This document shows, one piece after another, positions 8,444 to 16,828 of a stretch of 64,000 bases of DNA. The stretch lies in assembly GCA_903884505.1 (NCBI GenBank), contig CAISET010000002.1, positions 213,917-277,916 of the forward strand, read 5' to 3'. The notes beneath the pieces were generated by a model. The model was not told the origin of the DNA, did no database searches, and saw only the letters and a list, made by a program, of their open reading frames with translations. Source of the stretch: an uncultured Microcaldota archaeon. GTDB lineage: Archaea; Micrarchaeota; Micrarchaeia; Burarchaeales; Fermentimicrarchaeaceae. A program made the position numbers and the translations under genes. Within the stretch, counting starts at the first letter, position 1; each line of letters begins with the position of its first letter.

Positions 8444-9367
8444 GTGGCGTATATCCGGGCTAAAGTGAAGGGCAATGCAGTATTTTACGAGCTAGTGGAG
8501 GGAAGACGCGTTGGTGGGAAAGTGAGGCAGAAGGTGATTAGGTATTTGGGCGCGCTCGAGCAAGCCAATCGATATGCGCGTGGGCATGGGATTGAACCTG
8601 TACCGACTCCGGGGTTATTGGACCCTAACCTGGCAAAGCTCATAAACCGCAAGCTGCGCGAACTTGATGCGCTACGCCCACTCCAACCCGAAACGCTTGC
8701 AAGCCTCAGGGAGAAGCTCACTGTTGATCTGGCTTACAATTCAAACGCGATTGAAGGGAATACGCTGACCTTGGGGGAAACTAAACTTGTCGTGCTTGAT
8801 GGAATAACTGTCGGGGGCCACCCGATAAGGGAGATCTTCGAGGCACGCAACCATAAAGAGGCATTGGATCTCGTGTATAAGATAGCCGAGCGTAAGAATC
8901 TGATACGTGAACGTGATGTATTGGCGCTCCATGGTGCGATAACGCACGACACCCTACCTGAGGAGCGGAGCGGAGTCTACAGGCTCGGGAATGTGATGAT
9001 TACTGGATCCAAACATAAGCCGCCTGATTGGAAAGACGCTCCCGAAATGATGCAAAAGATAGTTTACCCTGAGCTAAACTCGCAAACTAAGGGGGCTGCC
9101 GCAGTTGAATCTGCCGCGAAGATCCACTATTGGACTGTGAATATCCACCCTTTCGCGGATGGTAATGGGCGCCTTGCAAGGCTGCTTATGAACTTCCGGT
9201 TGATACGGGGGGGCCTGCCGCCCGCGGTAACTTTGGTTAGGGAAAGAGCCAAGTATTATGGGGTTTTGGAGCATGGACACCTAAAAAAGGACCTTTCGCC
9301 TTTTGCCAATTTCGTAGGCAGGGATGTGCTGCGCGCCCTAGACTTGTGGCTGAGTGTCGCAAGATAG
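8444..9367 (+). CDS. Fic domain protein (AMPylase-type), class II
   Basis: A 307-residue Fic/DOC-fold protein expected to transfer AMP or a similar group to a target protein. The catalytic loop HPFADGNGRLAR matches HPFxxGNGRxxR, and the inhibitory helix motif NSNAIEGN (S/TxxxEG) lies upstream, as in class II Fic proteins with intramolecular inhibition. The N-terminal about 40 residues (YIRAKVKGNAVFYELVEG..GGKVRQKVIRYLG) form an extra beta domain also seen at the start of some transposases. GTG start at 8444 is close to the TATA box, so the mRNA is probably leaderless. Confidence 0.92.
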   Translation: MAYIRAKVKGNAVFYELVEGRRVGGKVRQKVIRYLGALEQANRYARGHGIEPVPTPGLLDPNLAKLINRKLRELDALRPLQPETLASLREKLTVDLAYNSNAIEGNTLTLGETKLVVLDGITVGGHPIREIFEARNHKEALDLVYKIAERKNLIRERDVLALHGAITHDTLPEERSGVYRLGNVMITGSKHKPPDWKDAPEMMQKIVYPELNSQTKGAAAVESAAKIHYWTVNIHPFADGNGRLARLLMNFRLIRGGLPPAVTLVRERAKYYGVLEHGHLKKDLSPFANFVGRDVLRALDLWLSVAR

Positions 9368-9509
9368 TTGCACCCAGCCTTTGATTTCGCGAAGTAAGCT
9401 ATAATCCAGCACCTGGTATGCCACGTTGTCGGCGGCGCGGAGCTACAACTCCCGCGTCCCTCCCTTTTTGAGCATCAGGTCATCCGCCCGTGCATTTGGC
9501 ATTAATCGC
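9368..9509. other. Intergenic region, no gene recognised
   Basis: A 142-bp convergent gap between the Fic gene and the ABC-2 permease. It contains a short GC-rich inverted segment (GGAG...CTCC near 9439-9455) followed by a CCCTTTTTG run that could act as a transcription terminator for the Fic gene. No tRNA T-loop, ORF or repeat was seen. Confidence 0.3.
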
Positions 9510-10262
9510 TCAGATTTTGCCCATCCTCTCGAACGCGCTCGCGCCCATCCATATCGTCACGAGCGTGAAGATGCCGAGCACGAGCAGGTCTATCTCGAGC
9601 GGCATCTTGCCCATCCCCAGCATCACGCCGCGCATCGCATCCACGCCGTAGGTGAGCGGGTCGAAGTAGGTCAGCGAGGCAAGCCAGCCAGGCAGGTTAT
9701 CGAGCGGAAACAGCGCGCCCGAAAAGAAGAACAGGGGCCAGAGCACGAACTGCATCACCAGCTGGAAGCTCTCGAAGCTGGAGAAGACTGCGCCGAAGAA
9801 AAGCCCGATGCTCGTCATGCACACCGTGATGAGCAGCATCGCAGGAAGCGCCATGAGCGCCCCGTACGGGGTCACCGGTATTCCGAGCACCCCGGCGAGT
9901 ATGAGAAGCACCACCACCTGTATCATCGCGTCCGTAACTCCGCCGAGCATCTTCCCTATGAAAACATTCCGCCTTGAGATCGGGGCGACGAGCACCTCCT
10001 TCAGGAAGTCGAGCTTCCTGTCCCAGATGACATACATCCCGTAGAATATCGAGGTGAACATAAGCGTCATCGCGACTATGCCCGGAAAGATGAAGAGCTG
10101 GTAGTTCACCCCCGCAATCGCAACGCTCGCACCGAGCCCCGTGCCGAATGCGAACAGCCAGAGCAGGGGCGACACTATGGATGAGATGGCGCGCTCCTTC
10201 TCCCTCAGGTAGACGCGGAACTCGCGCAACCATATCGCGTAAATCCCTTCAAGCTCGCTCAT
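9510..10262 (-). CDS. ABC-2 type transporter permease (system 1)
   Basis: A 250-residue integral membrane protein with about six hydrophobic segments, of the ABC-2 (DrrB/NodJ-like) export permease family: early LREFRVYLREKERAISSIVSPLLW, the WDRKLDFLKEVLVAPISR motif, and a final DPLTYGVDAMRGVMLG segment are typical. It follows the cognate ATPase gene by about 50 bp. Exports a lipid, polysaccharide or drug-like compound; substrate cannot be inferred. Confidence 0.92.
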   Translation of the reverse strand: MSELEGIYAIWLREFRVYLREKERAISSIVSPLLWLFAFGTGLGASVAIAGVNYQLFIFPGIVAMTLMFTSIFYGMYVIWDRKLDFLKEVLVAPISRRNVFIGKMLGGVTDAMIQVVVLLILAGVLGIPVTPYGALMALPAMLLITVCMTSIGLFFGAVFSSFESFQLVMQFVLWPLFFFSGALFPLDNLPGWLASLTYFDPLTYGVDAMRGVMLGMGKMPLEIDLLVLGIFTLVTIWMGASAFERMGKI

Positions 10263-10313
10263 GGCTCAATCCCTCTCCGCAGCGCACAGCCCGTTCTTCC
10301 CGCCTCATCATCC

Positions 10314-11285
10314 TCAATCCCTCTGCGACTCGGCATGCATGGTCCTTTCGGCCCAGCCGCCCTCGGCACCTTCCTCTTCCTCCCTGTACTTCCTTCCGGT
10401 GTATTTCAGGAACACGTCGTTGAGCGAGGCCTCCCTCACCTCAACGGACTTCACCTTCCCGACGGCCGCGAGCAGCCTCTGGAGGTTCTCGTGCGCGTGC
10501 TCCACAGTAAGGAACACCTCGTCCCCTTCAACTTTCACTTTCTTCACGAGCTTGAGGCCTTTGAGGCAGGACCTGTCGAACCCATCCTGCCTAATGATTA
10601 CCACGTCCCCGCCCACCTCATGCTTCAGCTTTTTCGGAGTGCCCAGCGCCACAATCTTCCCGCGGTCCATTATCCCTATCCTGCTGCAGAGCAGGTCCGC
10701 CTCTTCCATGTAATGCGTAGTGAGCACCACGGTCATGTTTTCTTCCTTCGCGAGCCTCGCGATGTACTTCCAGATATGCTGCCTTGTCTGTGGGTCAAGC
10801 CCCAAGGTCGGCTCATCGAGGAACAGCACCTTCGGGTGGTGCATCAGCCCCCTCGCAAGCTCAAGCCTCCTCCGCATGCCGCCGGAATAAGTCTTAACCC
10901 AGTCATCCTTGCGGTCCGTGAGCTCCACAAGCTCCAGCACCTCCTCAACGCGCTTCCTCCTCAGCTCGCCCGGCATGCTGTAAAGCATGGCATGCATCTC
11001 CAGGTTCTCCTTCCCGCTAAGCAGGTCATCTACGCTGGGCTCCTGGAAAACGACGCCTATATTCTTCCTCACTTGCGCGGGATTCTTCACTACGTCAATT
11101 CCATTCACGGTCGCGGTCCCGGAGGTAGGCTTCAGCAAAGTGATGAGCAGGTTTATGGTGGTGGTTTTCCCCGCGCCGTTCGGCCCGAGCAGCCCGAAGA
11201 CCTCGCCCTCCTCTATATTGAGGTTCAGGTTATCCACTGCCGCGAGCTTGTCGAACCTCTTCGTTAGGTGGGAGGTGGTTATCAT
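10314..11285 (-). CDS. ABC transporter ATPase (system 1, DrrA-like)
   Basis: A 323-residue ATP-binding subunit. Walker A GPNGAGKTT, Q-loop VVFQEP, signature TYSGGMRRRLELARGL, Walker B VLFLDEPTLGLDP and the switch His (LTTHY) are all intact. The extended C-terminal domain ending with VFLKYTGR is typical of the daunorubicin-exporter-type ATPases. The ATG at 11285 is preferred over 11309, because homologous proteins begin near ITTSHLTKRF. Partner: the permease directly downstream. Confidence 0.95.
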   Translation of the reverse strand: MITTSHLTKRFDKLAAVDNLNLNIEEGEVFGLLGPNGAGKTTTINLLITLLKPTSGTATVNGIDVVKNPAQVRKNIGVVFQEPSVDDLLSGKENLEMHAMLYSMPGELRRKRVEEVLELVELTDRKDDWVKTYSGGMRRRLELARGLMHHPKVLFLDEPTLGLDPQTRQHIWKYIARLAKEENMTVVLTTHYMEEADLLCSRIGIMDRGKIVALGTPKKLKHEVGGDVVIIRQDGFDRSCLKGLKLVKKVKVEGDEVFLTVEHAHENLQRLLAAVGKVKSVEVREASLNDVFLKYTGRKYREEEEGAEGGWAERTMHAESQRD

Positions 11286-11377
11286 TTGAGCATTGTTGCC
11301 GGCCAGCATTTAATAAAACCGCTGCCGCAGGCGAATTCCTCTGCAGCATTAATATATGCGAATCACGTAATTTTCAT

Positions 11378-11716
11378 ATGTCGCCTAAAACTGCAGTTAA
11401 GTCACGCATCAGCACTCTGGCAATCGATGAAGTATTTACCCCAGAGGTAGCTGACCTCGTGAAAGGATTTGCGAATGGCAAAGAGGGCACGACAAGGTTC
11501 CAAGTCGGCAATGATGGCACCGTCACCTGCAGCAGGGTGGCCGAGAACAAGACCCTGGAAGTAAAATGCCAGCTCAAGATGTACGAAGAAATATCCCACT
11601 TCGTATTTGATGAGAATCTCAAGCTGAAAGAGGTAAAAGGGGACTTCGGCCACTTATTGGCAGCTGGCTGGATTAACATGGATAATTTATCTGAGATAAT
11701 CGATTTATCCTCTTAA
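11378..11716 (+). CDS. Hypothetical soluble protein between two ABC systems
   Basis: A 112-residue protein starting MSPKTAVKSRISTLAIDEVF. It has no signal peptide or membrane segment; the middle (RFQVGNDGTVTCSRVAENKTLEVKCQL) looks like a small antiparallel beta sheet, with the rest helical. It lies alone on the plus strand between the two minus-strand ABC cassettes, preceded by an AT-rich element (TTAATATATG near 11349). No family recognised. Confidence 0.6.
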   Translation: MSPKTAVKSRISTLAIDEVFTPEVADLVKGFANGKEGTTRFQVGNDGTVTCSRVAENKTLEVKCQLKMYEEISHFVFDENLKLKEVKGDFGHLLAAGWINMDNLSEIIDLSS

Positions 11717-11813
11717 GGCCCGACATGGGGAGCTGCTACGTCCGTGCATCTCATTCCATAAACTGACGTCTTTTTGAAACGCAGCCGGTGAATGCAAAGC
11801 CTGCCTCGCCGGG

Positions 11814-12555
11814 CTAAATTGACGTCTTGTTGAAGAAGTAGGAGGCAGCGAGGAAGGCGACCAGCAGGACGGCGAGGGACACGCCGAAGTCGTAGGCGAT
11901 GGTGAAAGTGCTCGTGCCGATTAGCATCCCGCGCATGCCGTCAACCGCGTAGCTCACCGGGTTCAGGCCGCTTATGTCCTGGAGCCATGAAGGCATCTGG
12001 TTGATGGGAAAGAGCGCGCTGGAAAGGAAGAACAGGGGCATCACTAGGAAGTTCATCAGGAGTTGGAACGTCTCCACCTCCTGCACGACGGATGCGATGG
12101 CTATGCCCGCAGCCACCAAGTAGCAGGAGAATATAGTCATAAGTACGAAGATGCCGATGATGCCCATAAGCGGGGGAATCGGGACTCCGGTGAAGAGCAT
12201 GCCGAGGATGAACATGACCGTGCCCTGGAAGACTGCCGTGGTGGCCCCGCCCAGGATGCGGCCCAGGACGATGGTTTCGCGGCTCGTTGGCGCGGCAAGC
12301 ATCTCCTTCAGGAAGCCGAACTCCCTGTCCCAGATAATCGAGACGCCGGAGAAGATGGACGTGAACATGACCGTCATCGCCATTATTCCCGGCAGTATGA
12401 ACGCCAGGTAGTTGAATCCCGGCAGCATGGCTGAGAGGCCTCCGCCGAGCGCCACCAGGAAGAGGATGGGCTGGCCCAAGCTGCTCACTATGCGCGCCTT
12501 GGAATTCGTGAAGCGCTTGACCTCGCGCAGCCACACTGCGTAAATCTTCCCGGGT

Positions 12556-12566
<11 letters not shown>
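11814..12566 (-). CDS. ABC-2 type transporter permease (system 2)
   Basis: A 250-residue permease clearly paralogous to that at 9510-10262, with the same length and landmarks (WLREVKRFTNSKARIVSSLG, WDREFGFLKEMLAAPTSRE, NPVSYAVDGMRGMLIG). About six membrane segments. Its start overlaps the end of its ATPase gene by 11 bp, so the two are translationally coupled. Confidence 0.92.
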
Positions 12567-13536
<970 letters not shown>

Positions 13537-13539
13537 AAG

Positions 13540-14613
13540 CTAAAACTCTTCCAATTTCTTTTGCCCCTTCTCTCTCTTTAAATCCGCCAGTCTTACACCT
13601 ACCAGCCTCACCGGTCTCCCCTCTTCCAAGAACGGCATCGCAAGCTCGTGCACGACCTTCTTCAATTCCTCCAAACTTCCGCACGGCTTCCGCAGCTCCC
13701 TTGCTTTCGTGTGCGTCTCAAAACCGGTGAATCGGATGACGATACCGATGTTCTTGAATGCCACATCCTCCTCGCCAGCCCTGCCCCAAACCTCATCGCT
13801 CAGCTCGTCCAATTTCGCAAAAATCTCTTTCTCATCACTAGTATCGTTCTCAAAAGTCCTCTGGTTGCCGATTGATTTAGCCTCCCATGTCTCAATAAGC
13901 GGCGATTCATCAATCCCCTGCGCCATGAGCCTGAGCTGCGGGCCCATCTTCCCGAATTCCTCGAACAGGACGGTCGGGTCAGCCTCCGCAAGCTCACCCA
14001 CCCGTTCGATTCCAATGGCCTTCAGCGCCTCAGCCGTCTTCGGCCCAATCCAAAGAAGCTTGCGGACCGGCATGGGGGAGAGGAACTGGCGGACTTCAGT
14101 AGGTTTCACAACCGTAATGCCATCAGGCTTCCTGAAGTCGCTCGCAACTTTTGCAACCAGCTTGTTCGGCCCAACGCCAATAGAGCAGCTCAATCCAGTC
14201 TTCGCTTTCACCGCCTTTTTTATTTCCTTTGCAAGCTTTTCCGCCCCAGTAAAATCGTCTACCTTTCCAGTAACCTCGAGAAATGCCTCATCAATTCCCC
14301 AGATTTCAAACTTCACTGCAAATTTACGCAGGACTTCCATCACTTCATTCGAAAGTTTCACATACAGCTCAAAATTCAAAGGCAGATAAACGCACTGCGG
14401 GCACAGCTTCCACGCCTGCGAGATTGGCATCCCTGATTTCACTCCGAATTTCCGCGCAGGATAGCTCGCGGTGCTGACCACCCCGCGCCCCTTCCCGCCC
14501 TTCGGGTCCGCGCCGACAACTATGGGCTTCCCCTTCAGCTCAGGCCGTTCCCTCTCCTCGCAGGCCGCGAAGAACTGGTCCATGTCAACGTGAATGACTA
14601 TGCGCTGTGCCAT
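13540..14613 (-). CDS. dinB: DNA polymerase IV (Y family) with C-terminal PIP box
   Basis: A 357-residue translesion polymerase. Catalytic carboxylates are in HVDMDQFFAACE and IDEAFLEV; the HhH thumb region reads LLWIGPKTAEALKAIGI; the little finger follows to about residue 345. The protein ends KKGQKKLEEF-like (GQKKLEEF), a match to the QxxLxxF PCNA-interacting motif. Length is standard for archaeal Dpo4/DinB. Likely bypasses damaged bases with PCNA. Confidence 0.95.
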   Translation of the reverse strand: MAQRIVIHVDMDQFFAACEERERPELKGKPIVVGADPKGGKGRGVVSTASYPARKFGVKSGMPISQAWKLCPQCVYLPLNFELYVKLSNEVMEVLRKFAVKFEIWGIDEAFLEVTGKVDDFTGAEKLAKEIKKAVKAKTGLSCSIGVGPNKLVAKVASDFRKPDGITVVKPTEVRQFLSPMPVRKLLWIGPKTAEALKAIGIERVGELAEADPTVLFEEFGKMGPQLRLMAQGIDESPLIETWEAKSIGNQRTFENDTSDEKEIFAKLDELSDEVWGRAGEEDVAFKNIGIVIRFTGFETHTKARELRKPCGSLEELKKVVHELAMPFLEEGRPVRLVGVRLADLKREKGQKKLEEF

Positions 14614-14634
14614 CGGAAGAAAGTGGCGCCGACC

Positions 14635-14647
14635 TTAATTATATATT
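14635..14647 (+). promoter_or_regulatory. TATA box for the HExxH protein gene
   Basis: TTAATTATATATT lies 24-36 bp upstream of the ATG at 14671, the distance expected for a leaderless archaeal transcript. Confidence 0.5.
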
Positions 14648-14670
14648 CACCAGAGGGCGAAGTTTCTAGT

Positions 14671-15171
14671 ATGGCAGAATTTGCCGCAAGGCTCGCGTCC
14701 GCCAAGGGGCTTCCGGAGATTTTCGAGCTCGTGAAGGACGGGGCAAGGGTCGCGGCCGGAAAGCACCGCGCAGGCCTGATGCTCGGGCTCGCGGAAATGG
14801 GCGTGGGAAACGGCTACTGGATAGGCGCGTTCTACACCGTGGGCACGAACATGATTGTGATGAACGAGACGCCCTGGAGGGTAGTCCAGAAGACCAGGCC
14901 GAAGCTCGCGAACGCCTATGCCTTCATGGTGCTGCTGCACGAATACCTCCATAGCCTGGGCAACCTGGATGAGGCGAACGACCGCGCAGAGACGGTCGAG
15001 GTCTGCGAGGCGCTGTTCGGCCATGAGTCAGTGGTAACCGAGATGGCCTACGATGTCACCAAGTTCTTCCCGGAGCTGCACTTCGCGAGCATCTACATGT
15101 CGCCCAAGCCGAACATGGAGATTAAGCTGGTGAAAGGATTCGATGAGGGTAGCGTGGATTACATCGCTTAG
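14671..15171 (+). CDS. Putative zinc metallopeptidase-like protein (HExxH)
   Basis: A 166-residue soluble protein. LLHEYLHSLGNLDEAND contains HExxH followed by G and two acidic residues, a zincin-type metal site. The N-terminal half is alpha/beta without signal peptide, so it would act in the cytoplasm. The ATG at 14671 is chosen because the TATA box lies about 25 bp upstream and an earlier start would overlap dinB. Proteolytic activity is inference from the motif alone. Confidence 0.7.
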   Translation: MAEFAARLASAKGLPEIFELVKDGARVAAGKHRAGLMLGLAEMGVGNGYWIGAFYTVGTNMIVMNETPWRVVQKTRPKLANAYAFMVLLHEYLHSLGNLDEANDRAETVEVCEALFGHESVVTEMAYDVTKFFPELHFASIYMSPKPNMEIKLVKGFDEGSVDYIA

Positions 15172-15206
15172 TTAAGCTAATATGCAGGGAATGAGGAAGA
15201 ACAAGC

Positions 15207-15545
15207 ATGGTCACGAAACAAAGGAAGCACATTCCTGCAGACGAGCCGAGGTCCAGTCCTATCCAACATCCAGTAGTGCCAGGCAGCATCCTAAGAAATA
15301 TCGGCATTTCAAATACTCGTATACTGTCCAAAGAACGCGAACTGGACAGAAATTCCGGCATACCGAAAGGGGGCCTCGGTATCCGTGACCTGCAAAATCC
15401 TCCAGAAAAAAAGAGGGCAAGCGTATCCAGGGAATTCGGCAAGGATGTATTAACGAACGTGGGCAGCCCGATTACGGGCGAGGACCTGCGGCGTGCCGAG
15501 CAAGAGGCCCACAAAGATAAAAAGGGAAAAGAAAAACGGGGATAA
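15207..15545 (+). CDS. Hypothetical basic, low-complexity protein
   Basis: A 112-residue protein starting MVTKQRKHIPADEPRSSPIQ and ending in a basic tail (AHKDKKGKEKRG). Pro, Arg and Lys are abundant and no folded domain is evident; it looks largely disordered. Ends 2 bp before the convergent response-regulator stop. The reading frame is the longest here but coding status is uncertain. Confidence 0.4.
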   Translation: MVTKQRKHIPADEPRSSPIQHPVVPGSILRNIGISNTRILSKERELDRNSGIPKGGLGIRDLQNPPEKKRASVSREFGKDVLTNVGSPITGEDLRRAEQEAHKDKKGKEKRG

Positions 15546-15547
15546 CC

Positions 15548-16750
15548 TCATTTCTTCGGCTTGGAGATGTTGATGCTCACATTATCCGGCGTCGCCCTCA
15601 CAGTCAAATCAATGTTCGAGCTGCCGAGCATGTCCTGCAACTCGGAAAGAGTGTAGGAGCCGATGTCCGGCTTGGGCTTCTTCTCCTGGATTTCCTCCCT
15701 CTTCCCCATCAGCTTGTCAGCAGGGATTGAGCTCGCAAGGAGCTTCAGCCTCTTCGGGTCCGCGAGCTTCCCTTCCCCGAAAATGTCCTCGAGCTCGAGC
15801 GGCCCTGCCTGGGCAGCGCGCTGTGCCTTGGTCTGGTAGATGAACGGCAAAACCCTCTCGAATTCGGCGATGGCCTCGGTGACTATCATGTCCGTCTCGT
15901 TCTTCCCGCCGCCGACAACGAACTCGCCCTCCCCGATGTAGCCGACGAACCCCTTCCTCGAGTCCCATTCGCCCACCTTGTCCTGCAGAATCTGGGAGAC
16001 GAGACGGATTGCGCCGGCTGCGGACTCCTTCCCGTAGGATGACGTGAAGTCGCCGAGGTGCAGCAGGTGGAGGTTGCTTATCTCAAAGTCGCCGTCAGCA
16101 ATCACGTGCTCGACCTCGCGCGACAGGCGCGCGGCATCGGGCAGGTCTGTGAGCGGGTCGAACTTCCTCCCGCGCTTCCTCAAGAATATGTTCGTGAGCG
16201 AGCGGAGGACCTTCGGCTCGAACGGCTTCTTCACGTAATAATCCGCGCCGTATTTCAGCCCCTGGAACCGGTTGCGCCTCTCATCGGCAGCGGAAACGAT
16301 TATGACCACGGCATTCCTGAGCTCCGGGTCCGCCTTGACTGCCTGGCATATCTCGAGGCCGTTTATCCCCGGCATCATCAGGTCGAGAAGAATCAGGTCG
16401 GGCCTGAACTCCCGCACAAGCCTCATCCCTTCAGTGCCATCGAAAGCCTGCCTCACATCATAGCCTGAGCCGAGGCTCGCCTTCATCAGCCTGTTGATGT
16501 TCGCGTCATCCTCGACTATGAGAACCTTCCTGACCGCATCCTTGTCGAGCGGATAGAGCGTGGCCATGTTGCCAACGCGCTTCTCGCCTATGATCCCTGT
16601 CTCGAGCATCGCGCGCAGGCCTGCCTCGAACTCGTCCTTGTCCTCAGCCCCTAGCTTCGCTGCAAGCTCTTTCCTTGTAATCCCATCAGCATTCTCCTCA
16701 ATGAGCTGGAGCAGCCTCGCACCAGTGCTCAGTGCGTCGTGTTCGTCCAT
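15548..16750 (-). CDS. Response regulator with N-terminal winged helix and degenerate GGDEF domain
   Basis: A 400-residue protein. Residues 1-65 look like a winged helix (ITRKELAAKLGAEDKDEFEAGLRAMLE). Residues about 74-190 are a receiver: VLIVEDD acidic pair, LILLDLMMPG phosphoacceptor Asp, VSA Thr/Ser position and VKKPFEP Lys. Then DPLTDLPDAARLSREVE and YIGEGEFVVGGG mark a GGDEF-like domain whose signature has decayed to GEGEF, so cyclase activity is doubtful. A hydrophilic tail follows. Divergent from, and presumably phosphorylated by, the kinase at 16829. Confidence 0.85.
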   Translation of the reverse strand: MDEHDALSTGARLLQLIEENADGITRKELAAKLGAEDKDEFEAGLRAMLETGIIGEKRVGNMATLYPLDKDAVRKVLIVEDDANINRLMKASLGSGYDVRQAFDGTEGMRLVREFRPDLILLDLMMPGINGLEICQAVKADPELRNAVVIIVSAADERRNRFQGLKYGADYYVKKPFEPKVLRSLTNIFLRKRGRKFDPLTDLPDAARLSREVEHVIADGDFEISNLHLLHLGDFTSSYGKESAAGAIRLVSQILQDKVGEWDSRKGFVGYIGEGEFVVGGGKNETDMIVTEAIAEFERVLPFIYQTKAQRAAQAGPLELEDIFGEGKLADPKRLKLLASSIPADKLMGKREEIQEKKPKPDIGSYTLSELQDMLGSSNIDLTVRATPDNVSINISKPKK

Positions 16751-16777
16751 TCTGGTCGCCTCCGTTCGAAATCCAAA

Positions 16778-16787
16778 CTTATATTAA
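16778..16787. promoter_or_regulatory. Divergent TATA element between regulator and kinase
   Basis: CTTATATTAA, near-symmetric and the only AT-rich stretch in the intergenic region. It can serve the regulator (start 16750, with GGAGGCGACC as ribosome binding site) and the kinase (ATG 16829). Confidence 0.5.
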
Positions 16788-16828
16788 TGGGGCGATATAA
16801 TAGCCTTTCGGCGAGCCAGTTGAGTCCA

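Noticed and set aside
9420..9460. Possible tRNA on the minus strand near GGAGCTACAACTCCC
   Set aside because: The stem-like segment lacks a TTCRA T-loop and no acceptor or D arm can be built around it.
13709..14389. Long plus-strand frame antisense to dinB
   Set aside because: Ser-rich shadow without motifs; dinB is intact.
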